From assembly GCA_000198515.1 (NCBI GenBank), contig FP929140.1:3880527-3944526 (forward strand): 64,000 nt of DNA. The letters run 5' to 3'. The DNA is from a gamma proteobacterium HdN1 (lineage in GTDB: Bacteria; Pseudomonadota; Gammaproteobacteria; Pseudomonadales; Ketobacteraceae). The position numbers and the translations under genes are program-made. The number at the start of each line of letters is the position of its first letter. The first letter of the stretch is position 1. Below the pieces are notes generated by a model. That model saw only the letters and a list, made by a program, of their open reading frames with translations. It was not told the DNA's origin and ran no database searches. Shown piece by piece: positions 55,579 to 64,000 of the stretch.

Positions 55579-56385
55579 TTAGGGTTCTGGCCTTGTGGAA
55601 TCATCCGTTTCGGCGAGTAAAAGCTTCACGTTGCGTTCTTTGAGAAGACCTTGGAAGGTTGTGCTGGGCCGCGCATCGGTCACAAGGCTGTCGATCTGGT
55701 CGAGATCGCCGAGGCGTATCATTGCGCGCCGCCCAAACTTGGTGTGATCGACGGCGAGCAGCACCTCGCGGGAGTTGGCGATAATCGCTTGGGATACACG
55801 TACTTCTTGGTAGTCGAAATCCAGTAGTGAGCCGTCTTCGTCGATGCCGCTGATGCCGATAATGCCGTAATCCACGCGAAACTGTTGGATAAAATCGACG
55901 GTTGCAGAGCCGATGATGCCGCCATCGTGGCTGCGCACCTTGCCGCCGGCGATGATGATGTCGAAGTCTGCTTTGCCGGAGACTGTGGCGGCAACGTGCA
56001 GGTTGTTGGTGATGATTTTTAGGCCCTTGTGATGGAGCAATGCATGGGCGATGGCCTCGTTGGTGGTGCCGATGTTGATAAAAAGTGAGGCGTGATCGGG
56101 GATGTGTGCGGCTACGATTTTCGCGATACGCGCTTTCTCGTTGGCTTGCAGCTGCTTGCGGGTGGCCCATTCCGTATTTTGGGTAGTCGCTGCGGCGCCC
56201 GCACCGCCATGAAAGCGGCGTAGTTGATTGCTTGCCGCGAGTACGTTGATGTCGCGCCGCACGGTTTGTGGGGTGACGTCAAAATGGCCTGCGATGTCTT
56301 CTACCGAGACAAATCCACGGGTTGAGACTAGCTCGATGATTTTTTCATGGCGTAGCTGCTGGGACAGGTTTTTGTGGTCATTCAT
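55579..56385 (-). CDS. glpR: DeoR-family repressor of glycerol-3-phosphate genes
   Basis: 268 residues from the ATG at 56385. The N-terminal helix-turn-helix (LRHEKIIELVSTRGFVSVED, DVTPQTVRRDINVLA) is the DeoR signature. The C-terminal sugar-phosphate sensor domain has SLFINIGTTNEAIAHAL, GKVRSHDGGIIGS and FRVDYGIIGISGIDEDGSLL. Its place between glpD and glpK supports GlpR, which is released by glycerol-3-phosphate. It lies on the strand of glpD, upstream of it, with a 119-bp spacer, and is divergent from glpK. No good ribosome-binding site was seen before the ATG, and an in-frame start further up is possible. Confidence 0.92.
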   Translation of the reverse strand: MNDHKNLSQQLRHEKIIELVSTRGFVSVEDIAGHFDVTPQTVRRDINVLAASNQLRRFHGGAGAAATTQNTEWATRKQLQANEKARIAKIVAAHIPDHASLFINIGTTNEAIAHALLHHKGLKIITNNLHVAATVSGKADFDIIIAGGKVRSHDGGIIGSATVDFIQQFRVDYGIIGISGIDEDGSLLDFDYQEVRVSQAIIANSREVLLAVDHTKFGRRAMIRLGDLDQIDSLVTDARPSTTFQGLLKERNVKLLLAETDDSTRPEP

Positions 56386-56523
56386 TGTGTTCGTGGCCGC
56401 TCGGCGTCGTATTGGGTCGATCGCCCTCAATATATCCTTAACTCGCAGGAATTCCCAAAAAAAACCGTGGTTTCTTCGGGTTGCGTGGGTGTTGATTCAG
56501 AGTGGCGCGTGTTTGGGTGAGCA

Positions 56524-56531
56524 AAAACGAA
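56524..56531. promoter_or_regulatory. Candidate GlpR half-site upstream of glpK
   Basis: AAAACGAA in the context AAAAACGAACATTATAG. The same 8-mer is part of the glpD upstream site. Only one arm is clear. Confidence 0.3.
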
Positions 56532-56634
56532 CATTATAGAAAATCATGGGTTCAGAAAACTTGCATCCGAGCGGGGAGCAAGAGACAATTCTCGATCATT
56601 AAGCCCGCATTGTTCTTTTTGGACAGGAATCATC

Positions 56635-58122
56635 ATGCCCACCTATCTGCTTGCCATTGACCAAGGTACCACTAGCTCTCGCGCGATTGTTTTTGATCGG
56701 CGCGGTGCGATCATCGCGCAATCGCAGCAGGAATTTTCGCAGCATTTTCCGGCGGATGGATGGGTGGAGCACGATCCTGAAGAAATTTGGCAGAGTGTGC
56801 TGACGGTGGTGCGTGGGGTGCTGGAAAAGGCGCATTTATCGGCGCAAGAAATTGCCGGCATAGGGATTACGAACCAGCGCGAGACCACCATTGTTTGGGA
56901 TCGTGCGACCGGCGAAGCATTGTATCCGGCAATTGTCTGGCAGGATCGACGCACTACGGAAGGCTGCCTGAGGTTGCGCGCGCAGGGGCACGAAGCAATG
57001 GTGCAGGAGCGCACGGGGCTTTTGCTGGACCCGTATTTTTCGGCCACCAAAGCCGCGTGGGTGTTGGATCATGTCGCCGGTGCGCGCGAACGTGCAGAAC
57101 GCGGTGAGTTGGCTTTTGGGACGATCGACACTTTTTTGCTGTGGCGTTTGACCGGCGGGCGCGAGCACCGAACGGATGCCACCAATGCTTCTCGCACTCT
57201 GCTGTTTAATATCCACACGCAAGACTGGGATGCGGATTTGCTTTCGCTGTTTGGCGTTCCGCGCGCGATGTTGCCGGAGGTGATGGATTGCAGCGCGGAG
57301 TTTGGCGAAACGCAAGCGGCGCTCTTTGGCGCACCGATTCCTGTAGCGGGCATGGCGGGCGATCAGCAGGCGGCGCTAATCGGCCAAGCTTGCTTTGAGC
57401 GCGGTATGATCAAAAGCACCTATGGAACAGGCTGCTTTATGATTTTGAATACCGGAGAGCGTGCGCTTCAGTCGAGCCACCGCTTGCTTTCTACGGTCGC
57501 TTACCGCTTGGATGGGCGCGTAACGTACGGGCTGGAGGGCAGCATTTTTGTCGCTGGGGCGGCGATTCAATGGCTGCGAGATGGGCTTGCGCTGATCAAT
57601 AATGCGCAGGAATGCGAGGCGCTGGCGCGTGAGGCGGGTGTCGATCATCATGTGTATATGGTGCCGGCGTTTACTGGTTTGGGTGCGCCTTATTGGGATC
57701 CAGAGGCGCGCGGTGCTTTGTTTGGGCTGACGCGTGATACCGGTATCAAGGATATCGTAACGGCGGGGTTGCAGTCCGTTGCTTATCAGACCCGTGATTT
57801 GATTCAGGCGATGCGCTCGGATGGTGCGGGCGAGCTGACCACTCTGCGAGTGGATGGCGGCATGGTGGCGAACAATTGGGTGGTGCAGTTTTTGGCGGAT
57901 CTTCTCAATGTGAATGTGGATCGGCCTGCGGTTATTGAAACGACAGCCCTAGGTGCCGCTTATCTGGCTGGCTTGCAGCGCGGTGTATATGCTTCGTTAG
58001 AAGAAATTGCGAATTTGTGGCACTGCCAGCAGCATTTTGAACCGCAAATGGAGGATGGGCTGCGTGAGCGGCTTTACGCGGGGTGGGTGGATGCCGTTCG
58101 GCGGGTGCGGAAGAATCTGTAG
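56635..58122 (+). CDS. glpK: Glycerol kinase
   Basis: 495 residues. [20 protein letters not shown] is the N-terminal ATP-binding block of FGGY kinases. [52 protein letters not shown] and [20 protein letters not shown] are GlpK blocks with the glycerol and phosphate contacts. It phosphorylates glycerol to glycerol-3-phosphate, which GlpD oxidises next. AGGAA lies 6 nt before the ATG. No glycerol facilitator gene is visible. The stop codon is the left edge of a 24-bp perfect palindrome. Confidence 0.96.
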   Translation: MPTYLLAIDQGTTSSRAIVFDRRGAIIAQSQQEFSQHFPADGWVEHDPEEIWQSVLTVVRGVLEKAHLSAQEIAGIGITNQRETTIVWDRATGEALYPAIVWQDRRTTEGCLRLRAQGHEAMVQERTGLLLDPYFSATKAAWVLDHVAGARERAERGELAFGTIDTFLLWRLTGGREHRTDATNASRTLLFNIHTQDWDADLLSLFGVPRAMLPEVMDCSAEFGETQAALFGAPIPVAGMAGDQQAALIGQACFERGMIKSTYGTGCFMILNTGERALQSSHRLLSTVAYRLDGRVTYGLEGSIFVAGAAIQWLRDGLALINNAQECEALAREAGVDHHVYMVPAFTGLGAPYWDPEARGALFGLTRDTGIKDIVTAGLQSVAYQTRDLIQAMRSDGAGELTTLRVDGGMVANNWVVQFLADLLNVNVDRPAVIETTALGAAYLAGLQRGVYASLEEIANLWHCQQHFEPQMEDGLRERLYAGWVDAVRRVRKNL

Positions 58123-58144
58123 GGGCGAATGATCATTCGCCCCT
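58121..58144. repeat. 24-bp perfect palindrome at the glpK stop codon
   Basis: Left half AGGGGCGAATGA, right half TCATTCGCCCCT. It starts inside the TAG of glpK. No T-run follows. The GGGGCGAAT/ATTCGCCCC form is like a small palindromic intergenic element I recall from several bacterial genomes. Confidence 0.85.
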
Positions 58145-58150
58145 CTCGGT

Positions 58151-58225
58151 CTATGCCGCTTCGGGCAGGCGCTGGCTGCGCCGCTTAGGGAAAGCGCTGG
58201 CTATGCCGCTTAGGGCGAGCGTTGG
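58151..58225. repeat. 25-bp tandem repeat, 3 copies
   Basis: Copies begin CTATGCCGCTTCGGGCAGGC, CTGCGCCGCTTAGGGAAAGC and CTATGCCGCTTAGGGCGAGC and each ends GCTGG or GTTGG. They fill the space between the convergent glpK and argF stop codons. Confidence 0.93.
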
Positions 58226-58228
58226 CTG

Positions 58229-59152
58229 TTAGGGTAAACGATAGGTGCCGAGCAATACTTCCATCAGGGCTTTTTGGGCATGGAGGCGGTTTTCCGCTTC
58301 GTCCCATACGACTGCGCGCGGGTCGTCGAGCATTTCCGCGCTTACTTCTTCGCCGCGGTGGGCGGGGAGGCAGTGCATAAAGAGGGCGTCGTCGGCGGCA
58401 AGATCCATCAGGGCTGGGCTTACCTGGTAGTTTGCGAAGGCGGCGATGCGTGCTTGCTGTTCTTGTTCTTGCCCCATGCTGGCCCATACGTCGGTGACGA
58501 CTAAGTGGCTCGCGCGTACGGCGGCTTTGGGGTCGTGCATTAGGGTGACGTGTGCTTGGTTGTTTGCGAGTACCGCTGCATCGGGTTCAAAACCGGGCGG
58601 GCAGGCGATGTTGAGGTGGAAACCAAACTGGCGGGCCGCATTCATGTATGAGTTGCACATGTTGTTGCCGTCGCCCACCCAAGTGACGGTTTTGCCGCGA
58701 ATGTCGCCACGGTGTTCAACGAAGGTTTGCATGTCGGCCAGCAGCTGGCAGGGGTGAAAGCTGTCGGTTAGCGCGTTGATCACGGGCACTTGCGAGTATT
58801 GGGCAAAGGTTTCTACTTTCTCGTGCTCGAAGGTGCGGATCATGATGATGTCGACCATGCGAGAGAGCACGCGTGCGGTATCGGAGAGGGGTTCGCCGCG
58901 GCCTAGCTGGGTGTCGCGGGGGGATAGAAACAGCGCCCCGCCGCCGCACTGTATCATGGCGCTTTCGAAGGAGACGCGCGTGCGGGTGGAGGATTTCTCG
59001 AAGATCATGCCGAGCACTTTGTTTTTGAAAGGCTCGTAGGGGGTGCCTTCGCGCAGCATCTTTTTGAGTTCGATGGCTCGGGCGAGAATGCCGCGCAGTT
59101 CTTCGGGGGAGAAGTCGTTCAGGGTTAAAAAGTGCCGCGCGCTCATGGGCAT
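58229..59152 (-). CDS. argF: Ornithine carbamoyltransferase
   Basis: 307 residues. [18 protein letters not shown] contains the carbamoyl-phosphate-binding [17 protein letters not shown] and DVWASMGQE follow, and [15 protein letters not shown] holds the HCLP motif. It converts ornithine and carbamoyl phosphate to citrulline in arginine synthesis. GAGG lies 6-7 nt before the ATG at 59152. It follows argD with 108 bp between, consistent with an argD-argF operon. Confidence 0.96.
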   Translation of the reverse strand: MPMSARHFLTLNDFSPEELRGILARAIELKKMLREGTPYEPFKNKVLGMIFEKSSTRTRVSFESAMIQCGGGALFLSPRDTQLGRGEPLSDTARVLSRMVDIIMIRTFEHEKVETFAQYSQVPVINALTDSFHPCQLLADMQTFVEHRGDIRGKTVTWVGDGNNMCNSYMNAARQFGFHLNIACPPGFEPDAAVLANNQAHVTLMHDPKAAVRASHLVVTDVWASMGQEQEQQARIAAFANYQVSPALMDLAADDALFMHCLPAHRGEEVSAEMLDDPRAVVWDEAENRLHAQKALMEVLLGTYRLP

Positions 59153-59260
59153 CCGTTTCCTCTGTAGTGTCCCCAGCGCGGGTGAATGCGCTGGGTGTTT
59201 GTTTGTTGTATCTTGGTGTTATGGCTTGTTTTTAGAGGGATTTCTATTTTCGAACTTGTT

Positions 59261-60457
59261 TTAGCGTGGGCGTGAGCGTTCGTCGGCGGCCCAAGCCTTG
59301 ATGATTTTTACTACGGAGTCGGCCAATAGTTTGGCTTCATCGTCGGTCATCGTCAGTGCGGGCAGCAAGCGTATGACGTTTCCAGAGGTAACGTTGATCA
59401 GAAGGCCGGCTTCCAAGGCGAGACGGGTGAGTTCGCCGCAGGGCTCGGTGGTTTCGATGCCGATCATCAGGCCCTTACCGCGCACTTCTGCAATGTATTC
59501 GCTGCCTTTCAGCTCGGTGCTGAAAATCGTCATTAGCAGTTTGCCGAGGTGATCGGCGCGTTCGGCGAGGCGGCTTTTCTCAATGGTGTCCAGCACGGCT
59601 AGCGCGGTGGTGCAGGCGAGTGGGTTGCCGCCGAAGGTGGAGCCGTGGTTGCCCGGTTTGAACAGTGCCGCAGCTTTTCCGGCAGCGAGGCATGCGCCGA
59701 TGGGGAGGCCGTTGCCAAGCCCTTTTGCCGTGGTGACTACATCGGGCAAGATGCCGTAATGCTGGTAGGCGAAGTATTTTCCGGTGCGGCCGTTGCCGGT
59801 CTGGATTTCGTCGAGGATGAGGAGCAGATCGAGTTCGTCGCAGAGCGCGCGCAGGCCGGGTAGGTAATCGTCGCCAGGGATGTGGATTCCGCCTTCGCCT
59901 TGGATGGGTTCGATCCAGACGGCCACGACGGAGGGGTTGTTGCGGGCGATGGTGCGTACCGCTTCGAGATCATTGTAGGGTGCGCGTGAGAAGCCGCGAA
60001 CGAGGGGCTCAAAACCCGCTTGTACTTTGCGGTTTCCGGTGGCGGTGAGTGTGGCAAGCGTACGGCCATGGAAGGAGTGTTCCATGACGATGATGGTGGG
60101 CAGATCTACGCCTTTTTGGTTGCCAAACATGCGCGCAAGCTTGATGGCGCACTCGTTGGCTTCGGCGCCTGAGTTTCCGAAGAAGCAGCTTTCCATCCCG
60201 GAAAGCTGCGTGAGGCGCTGCCCGAGCGTTTCTTGCGCAGGGATGCGGAATAGGTTGGAGGTGTGAACTAGCTGCGCCGCCTGCTTTTGAATTGCTTGGG
60301 TGACTGCGGGGTGGCAGTGCCCAAGTCCACATACGGCGATTCCCATAAAGGCATCGAGGTAGCGATTGCCTTGGGTGTCGTATAGCCAGATGCCCTCGCC
60401 GCGTTCAAAGGCAACGGGTAGGGGGGCGTAGGTGCTCATCAAACCACTAGCTGTCAT
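59261..60457 (-). CDS. argD: Acetylornithine aminotransferase
   Basis: 398 residues. CFFGNSGAEANECAIKLARM and MEHSFHGRTLATLTATGN are PLP/substrate blocks of class III aminotransferases. ILDEIQTGNGRTGKYFAYQH holds the cofactor-binding Asp, and VVTTAKGLGNGLPIGACLA the Schiff-base lysine. It makes N-acetylornithine, and probably succinyl-diaminopimelate, as ArgD does in related bacteria. The N-terminus MTASGLMSTYAPLPVAF supports the start at 60457; the ATG at 60439 is an alternative. A promoter with an immediate hairpin lies upstream on the same strand (60604-60670). Confidence 0.94.
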   Translation of the reverse strand: MTASGLMSTYAPLPVAFERGEGIWLYDTQGNRYLDAFMGIAVCGLGHCHPAVTQAIQKQAAQLVHTSNLFRIPAQETLGQRLTQLSGMESCFFGNSGAEANECAIKLARMFGNQKGVDLPTIIVMEHSFHGRTLATLTATGNRKVQAGFEPLVRGFSRAPYNDLEAVRTIARNNPSVVAVWIEPIQGEGGIHIPGDDYLPGLRALCDELDLLLILDEIQTGNGRTGKYFAYQHYGILPDVVTTAKGLGNGLPIGACLAAGKAAALFKPGNHGSTFGGNPLACTTALAVLDTIEKSRLAERADHLGKLLMTIFSTELKGSEYIAEVRGKGLMIGIETTEPCGELTRLALEAGLLINVTSGNVIRLLPALTMTDDEAKLLADSVVKIIKAWAADERSRPR

Positions 60458-60471
60458 TCTAGGTATACTCT

Positions 60472-60504
60472 CTTTCTATCGACTTTCTATCGTCTTTCTA
60501 TCGA
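60472..60504. repeat. 11-bp tandem repeat, 3 copies
   Basis: CTTTCTATCGA, CTTTCTATCGT and CTTTCTATCGA, directly adjacent, just upstream of the argD start codon. Confidence 0.93.
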
Positions 60505-60603
60505 ACAGTTTTTGAATTGCTGTTTGCTCGAATGGCTGTTTACGATCCGGCGGCTCTCTACTGGGGCTGGGAACGTAGCGGAGGGCGGATTTTCAAACGT
60601 CAG

Positions 60604-60630
60604 AAAACAAAAAAGGCAGCGCTGGCTGCC
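60604..60630 (-). terminator. Minus-strand hairpin with T-run in the argD leader
   Basis: Read on the minus strand, GGCAGC-cagc-GCTGCC is followed by TTTTTTGTTTT. It lies about 150 nt upstream of argD and just downstream of a candidate promoter. It may be an intrinsic terminator for transcripts from further upstream, an attenuator, or a 5' stabilising hairpin. Confidence 0.6.
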
Positions 60631-60641
60631 ACGGTTTCTTG

Positions 60642-60670
60642 ATCATAACCCTAAACTTGTTCAGGTGCAA
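60642..60670 (-). promoter_or_regulatory. Candidate promoter for argD
   Basis: On the minus strand TTGCAC (60670-60665) and TATGAT (60647-60642) are separated by 17 bp. The -10 matches consensus at 5 of 6 positions. Confidence 0.4.
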
Positions 60671-60750
60671 TCCGGCCGGGCGGTGCTTGGAAACTGGCCA
60701 GATCCGGCGTGGGTGGATGTAAAGCGCTCGCAGCGGTGCTACACTCTGCG

Positions 60751-60786
60751 CCTGCTGCGCCTGCTGCGCCTGCTGCGCCTGCTGCG
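60751..60786. repeat. 9-bp tandem repeat, 4 copies
   Basis: CCTGCTGCG occurs four times head to tail, with a half copy on the left, 43 bp before the grxD start codon. Confidence 0.95.
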
Positions 60787-60828
60787 CCGCTGGCGGGCTT
60801 GTCTCTGGATCATCTTACAGGTTGTTTT

Positions 60829-61146
60829 ATGAATACTCTTGATGTCATTAAGGATCAGATCGAATCGAACAAGGTTATCCTTTATATGAAGGGCACCCCG
60901 CAGTTTCCGCAGTGTGGCTTTTCGGCGCGGGCGGTGGAAGCACTGATTCAGGTGGGTAAGCCGTTTGCCTATGTCAATATCCTAGAGCACCCCGATATTC
61001 GTGCGGAGTTGCCCAAGTATGCAAACTGGCCAACCTTTCCGCAATTGTGGGTGGGTGGAGAGCTGGTGGGCGGGAGCGATATTATTCTTGAAATGTCGCA
61101 GAATGGTGAGTTGAAAACGACGATTACCGAGGCCGTGGGGGAGTAG
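60829..61146 (+). CDS. grxD: Monothiol glutaredoxin (Grx4 type)
   Basis: 105 residues from the ATG at 60829; the frame is open upstream only through the 9-bp repeat. ILYMKGTPQFPQCGFSARAV holds the CGFS active site of class II glutaredoxins. NWPTFPQLWVGGELVGGSDI is the glutathione-binding block. It carries or delivers a 2Fe-2S cluster with glutathione and supports iron-sulfur protein maturation. AGG lies about 7 nt before the ATG. It ends at a strong terminator. Confidence 0.95.
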   Translation: MNTLDVIKDQIESNKVILYMKGTPQFPQCGFSARAVEALIQVGKPFAYVNILEHPDIRAELPKYANWPTFPQLWVGGELVGGSDIILEMSQNGELKTTITEAVGE

Positions 61147-61167
61147 GTTTTTTCTCCGTACGCGCTT

Positions 61168-61205
61168 GTCGTTGCTGTTCTGCTGCTGTTGTCGTTGCTG
61201 TTCTG
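61168..61205. repeat. 15-bp direct repeat, 2 copies with an 8-bp spacer
   Basis: GTCGTTGCTGTTCTG occurs at 61168-61182 and 61191-61205, between grxD and its terminator. Confidence 0.9.
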
Positions 61206-61211
61206 AATGTC

Positions 61212-61246
61212 AAAAAGGCTTGGTATTTTTGCCAAGCCTTTTTTTT
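61212..61246 (+). terminator. Intrinsic terminator after grxD
   Basis: AAAAAGGCTTGG pairs with CCAAGCCTTTTT around an 8-base loop, and further T residues follow. Confidence 0.93.
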
Positions 61247-61521
61247 CTTTTTTTTTGGGGCGTGTGCTTGCTTTGGTAGATAGATCGCGCAGATTTCGGT
61301 GTGAGAATTCGCATAAGCGTGTAGGCGTTATTCTGACAAAACAAAATAAATTCTTTCTTGCAGCGCGAAAATTGTCTTTGAATGCAATGCGGAGCGAGCG
61401 TATGAGAAATCGTGCGTTCTTGACAGGGGGTGCAAGCGGGTCAACACTCAAATTCCAACACGAAAGTCCAACACGAGTGGTTGATGTTGGTTTTGAGAAT
61501 TAGATCGTGAGGCACACTGAA

Positions 61522-63450
61522 ATGCTTTCAAACGTAAAAATTGCCACCAAGCTTGCAATGAGTTTTGGCGTGATTCTGATCTTGCTGGCTGTTGTAGCAG
61601 TGTTGAGCCTTACGAAATTATCGCAGACGCAAGCGCGATTTGACCAAGTGGTGGATGTTGGAAATGTGAAGGTTGCGGCAGCCAATGACATGGTTGATTC
61701 GATCAACCTAATCGCGATGGCATCGCGAAATATGGTAATTGCGGATGATCCTAGCGTGCAGCAAAAGGAGTTGGCAAGCCTTCAGGGAGCACAGCTGCGC
61801 TATGAGGCTTATTTTGGTGCTCTTGATCACTTAGTGGTAACGCCGGAAGGCAAGCGGCAACTGGCAGATATTACGAAAAAGCTGGCAGTTGTAAGAGAGG
61901 AGGTTGGGCTGGTAGTCGACTTTGTGCTCGCTAAGCAAAAAGATGCAGCCGTTGGTGCGCTTATGGGAAGCGCGCGGACGGCACAGACTGCTTTGATTGA
62001 TGCTATTGGAGAGATGATTGCGCACGAAGAGCGTCTTAGCCAGTCGCAAGTGGCCAGTGCGCGCGAATCTTATCAAAGCGCACTCTATCTTTTGATCGGC
62101 GTTTCGGTATTTGCCGTGCTTTTTGGAATCGCTGCCGGTATCGTCATTACGCGTTCCATCACGCGCCCCTTAGGGCAAGCGGTAGGCGTGGCTGAGGCCA
62201 TTGCGAACGGTGATCTGTCCAGCAAGATCAGCGTTACGACACGCGAGGAGACTGGACTGTTGCTCTCTGCGATGCAAAGGATGCAGCAGTCTTTAAGTGG
62301 GATCATTGGCGATATCCGACAATTGGTGCATGCAGCGAATCGCGGTGATTTAAGCGTGAGAATTCCGCTGCAGGGCAAAGCGGGTTACACGCAAGAGTTA
62401 GCCGAACAGCTCAATTTGCTGTCCACCACGATTGACAACGCATTGAGCGATATTGCTTCAGTCGCAGGTGCTTTGGAGGAAGGCGATTTAACGCGCCAGA
62501 TTACTCGAAATTATGAAGGAATGTTTGATCAGTTGAAGAGCGGATTGAACAATACTGTTACGCGTCTTGCCGATACCATCGGTGAAGTGAATCACACCGT
62601 TGAAACGCTCTCTAGCGCAACGAGCCAAGTTTCCTCTACTGCGCAGTCACTCTCGCAGGCATCTTCTGAGCAGGCTGCGTCGGTTGAACAGACATCATCC
62701 TCGATTGAGGAAATGAGCGCATCTATTTCGCAAAATACCGAAAATGCGAAGGTTGCAGATTCCATGTCTGCGGAGGGGAGTAGGAAGGCCGCAGAGGGTG
62801 GTCAGGCGGTGAGCGAAACGGTTGCTGCCATGCAGGATATTGCCAAGCGCGTGAGCATCATCGACGACATTGCTTATCAGACCAATTTATTGGCGCTCAA
62901 CGCTGCGATTGAAGCAGCGCGGGCCGGCGAGCATGGAAAAGGTTTTGCTGTGGTTGCGGCTGAGGTTCGGCAGTTGGCAGAACGCTCTCGCGTAGCGGCG
63001 CTGGAAATCGGCGAGCTTGCTACCAATTCAGTGGGGCGCGCCGAAAATGCAGGGCATTTGTTGGACGAAATCGTTCCTACTGCTCGCAAGGCGGCGGAGC
63101 TCGTGCAGGAAATCACGGCGGCTTCGCAGGAGCAGAGTTCTGGTGTGGAGCAGGTGAATACTGCGATGCGCCAATTAAATCAAATTACCCAGCAAAATGC
63201 TTCGGCGTCGGAGGAGCTTGCGGCTACTGCGGAAGAAATGTCTTCGCAGGCGGCGGCCTTGAAGGAGCTAATGGGGTTTTTCTTGCTCGCGAGAAACACG
63301 CGGCAGGCGGCCTTTAAAGGACAGTCGAAAGGCGTTGCAAAAGCCTCGCGCTTGAACGGTTCTGCGCCCGGCTATCGTAGCGGTATCGCTGGAGATGTTG
63401 ATATTCCCTATTCTTCCGCGCCGGATGAAAGTCAGTTTGCCAGATTTTAA
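61522..63450 (+). CDS. Methyl-accepting chemotaxis protein
   Basis: 642 residues from the ATG at 61522 (GAGG 9 nt upstream; a GTG at 61507 is in frame). It begins with a transmembrane helix ([20 protein letters not shown]), then a periplasmic four-helix-bundle sensor (about 30-185), a second helix ([20 protein letters not shown]), a HAMP domain with at least one further HAMP-like repeat ([31 protein letters not shown]), and the signalling domain whose hairpin tip reads [20 protein letters not shown]. It relays ligand binding to CheA/CheW. No CheB/CheR-tethering pentapeptide is seen at the C-terminus. cheR follows 15 bp later. The ligand is unknown. Confidence 0.94.
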   Translation: MLSNVKIATKLAMSFGVILILLAVVAVLSLTKLSQTQARFDQVVDVGNVKVAAANDMVDSINLIAMASRNMVIADDPSVQQKELASLQGAQLRYEAYFGALDHLVVTPEGKRQLADITKKLAVVREEVGLVVDFVLAKQKDAAVGALMGSARTAQTALIDAIGEMIAHEERLSQSQVASARESYQSALYLLIGVSVFAVLFGIAAGIVITRSITRPLGQAVGVAEAIANGDLSSKISVTTREETGLLLSAMQRMQQSLSGIIGDIRQLVHAANRGDLSVRIPLQGKAGYTQELAEQLNLLSTTIDNALSDIASVAGALEEGDLTRQITRNYEGMFDQLKSGLNNTVTRLADTIGEVNHTVETLSSATSQVSSTAQSLSQASSEQAASVEQTSSSIEEMSASISQNTENAKVADSMSAEGSRKAAEGGQAVSETVAAMQDIAKRVSIIDDIAYQTNLLALNAAIEAARAGEHGKGFAVVAAEVRQLAERSRVAALEIGELATNSVGRAENAGHLLDEIVPTARKAAELVQEITAASQEQSSGVEQVNTAMRQLNQITQQNASASEELAATAEEMSSQAAALKELMGFFLLARNTRQAAFKGQSKGVAKASRLNGSAPGYRSGIAGDVDIPYSSAPDESQFARF

Positions 63451-63465
63451 TTGCGGTGAATCATA

Positions 63466-64000
63466 TTGCCTTTACGCCTCACGCTATTGCCGAGTGAGTT
63501 TGAACGGTTCCAGAAGCTGATCATGGAGCTGGCGGGCATTGTATTGTCGGACAACAAGCAGGGCCTGTTCGTTAGTCGGCTGGAAAATCGCGTGCGTGCG
63601 CTGGGGCTTCAAAATTATTCTGACTACTATCGTTATATTCATGATGATGTGAATAACTACGAGCGCCATCACTTGGTCGACCTGTTGACCACCAATGAAA
63701 CCTTCTTTTTTCGTGAAGCTGCACACTTTGAATTCTTGCGCGAGCTAGCCAAGTCGAGCGCAGGCGCCTTCCGAGTGTGGAGCGCAGCCTGTTCCAGTGG
63801 CGAAGAAGCATGGTCAGTGGCCATGACCTTGGCAGATGCGCTAAGAACCGGCCCTTGGGAGGTGGTCGGCACCGATATCAGCCGCCGCGTACTGGCGAAA
63901 GCGCGTAACGCGCACTATGCGATGGAGCGTATCGACGGAATCCCGTCTGCATTTCTCAAGCGTTATTGTTTGCGCGGGATTGATCGCGAAGCTGGAACGT
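63466..64000 (+). CDS. cheR: CheR-type chemotaxis protein methyltransferase, cut by the window edge
   Basis: 178 complete codons are readable to the edge. The likely start is a TTG at 63466 with GGTGA 7 nt before it, because an in-frame TGA lies at 63457. An internal ATG at 63523 is the other option. The CheR N-terminal helical domain is followed by TTNETFFFREAAHFEFLREL and the SAM-binding motif WSAACSSGEEAWSVA, then VVGTDISRRVLAKARNAHY. It methylates glutamates of chemoreceptors, here probably those of the MCP just upstream (15-bp gap, same operon). The rest of the gene lies beyond the window. Confidence 0.93.
   Translation, partial: MPLRLTLLPSEFERFQKLIMELAGIVLSDNKQGLFVSRLENRVRALGLQNYSDYYRYIHDDVNNYERHHLVDLLTTNETFFFREAAHFEFLRELAKSSAGAFRVWSAACSSGEEAWSVAMTLADALRTGPWEVVGTDISRRVLAKARNAHYAMERIDGIPSAFLKRYCLRGIDREAGT

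Larger units (their letters stand above)
60458..60828. promoter_or_regulatory. Divergent spacer between argD and grxD
   Basis: 371 bp without a convincing gene. It contains an 11-bp tandem repeat (60472-60504), a minus-strand hairpin with T-run (60604-60630), a minus-strand promoter candidate (60642-60670) and a 9-bp repeat (60751-60786). Readable frames exist but consist of repeat-derived residues. Confidence 0.55.
61147..61521. other. Spacer between grxD and the MCP gene
   Basis: 375 bp. The left part holds a 15-bp repeat (61168-61205) and the grxD terminator. The right part holds TTGACA at 61420-61425 with only a weak -10 17 bp later, and GAGG before the MCP start. No gene was found. Confidence 0.5.

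Noticed and set aside
60709-60828. In-frame 40-residue extension of GrxD with Ala-Pro repeats
   Set aside because: It comes from the 9-bp tandem repeat. The ATG at 60829 has a ribosome-binding site and gives the normal GrxD length.

Overview
The window looks like ordinary chromosome from an aerobic, motile, heterotrophic gammaproteobacterium. This rests on protein style only (RimO, MurI, GltX, YfbR, LonB-type protease, Fbp, PhoH with a PIN domain, CheR/MCP, GlpD/GlpR/GlpK). There is no rRNA in the window and no genus can be named. I see no insertion sequence, prophage, integrase or CRISPR array. Genes are dense, often overlap at their 3' ends, and are separated by several clear intrinsic terminators.

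Layout. 1-4.2 kb: an edge-truncated DUF445 protein, a possible SCP2-like membrane protein, a phasin-family protein with a coupled membrane protein, and a divergent orphan ParA ATPase. 4.2-7.6 kb: glutaryl-CoA dehydrogenase, a TupA-like ATP-grasp protein and fbp. 7.6-18.6 kb: a c-di-GMP-rich stretch. A 7TMR-DISM/EAL protein and a GGDEF-EAL protein flank a three-gene operon (PilZ fused to a Rossmann-like domain, a ThDP enzyme, a YfbR-type nucleotidase) and a convergent acetyl-CoA hydrolase/transferase. 18.9-21.7 kb: PIN-PhoH, a second YfbR paralogue and a long amphipathic-helix protein. 22-24.8 kb: a lysine-6-dehydrogenase-like protein and a piperideine-6-carboxylate dehydrogenase. 24.8-28.3 kb: rimO, murI and a MaoC hydratase. 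28.5-32.9 kb: an AraC regulator, a Tat-type PhoD phosphatase and a TauE permease. 33-40 kb: high-molecular-weight FabG, a thiolase, FadH, a pseudouridine synthase and TatD. 40-47.6 kb: a double-thioredoxin-fold GST-like protein, DUF2237, an rRNA 2'-O-methyltransferase with a long Arg/Gly-rich tail, a LonB-type protease and gltX. 47.7-48.2 kb: tRNA-Ala(GGC) and tRNA-Glu(TTC). 48.3-53.9 kb: a tandem-FHA membrane protein, two small unknowns, and an aminotransferase/GMC oxidoreductase pair. 53.9-58.1 kb: glpD, glpR and glpK. 58.2-61.2 kb: argD-argF and grxD. 61.5-64 kb: an MCP and the start of cheR.

How the genes may work together. The thiolase, HMW FabG, MaoC hydratase and FadH make a fatty-acyl-CoA module. 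With two granule-type helical proteins present, storage of acyl-CoA or PHA-like material is plausible, but no PHA synthase is visible. Lysine-6-dehydrogenase, P6C dehydrogenase and glutaryl-CoA dehydrogenase would form the two ends of lysine catabolism through aminoadipate. GlpK, GlpD and GlpR form a glycerol-3-phosphate unit.

A feature running across the window is short, unrelated tandem duplications (9-25 bp, 2-4 copies) in many gene-gene junctions, several touching stop codons. The best candidates for undescribed biology are the PilZ-Rossmann/ThDP/YfbR operon and the ParA ATPase divergent from a phasin gene. All functional statements come from reading sequence and remembering families; no searches were run.
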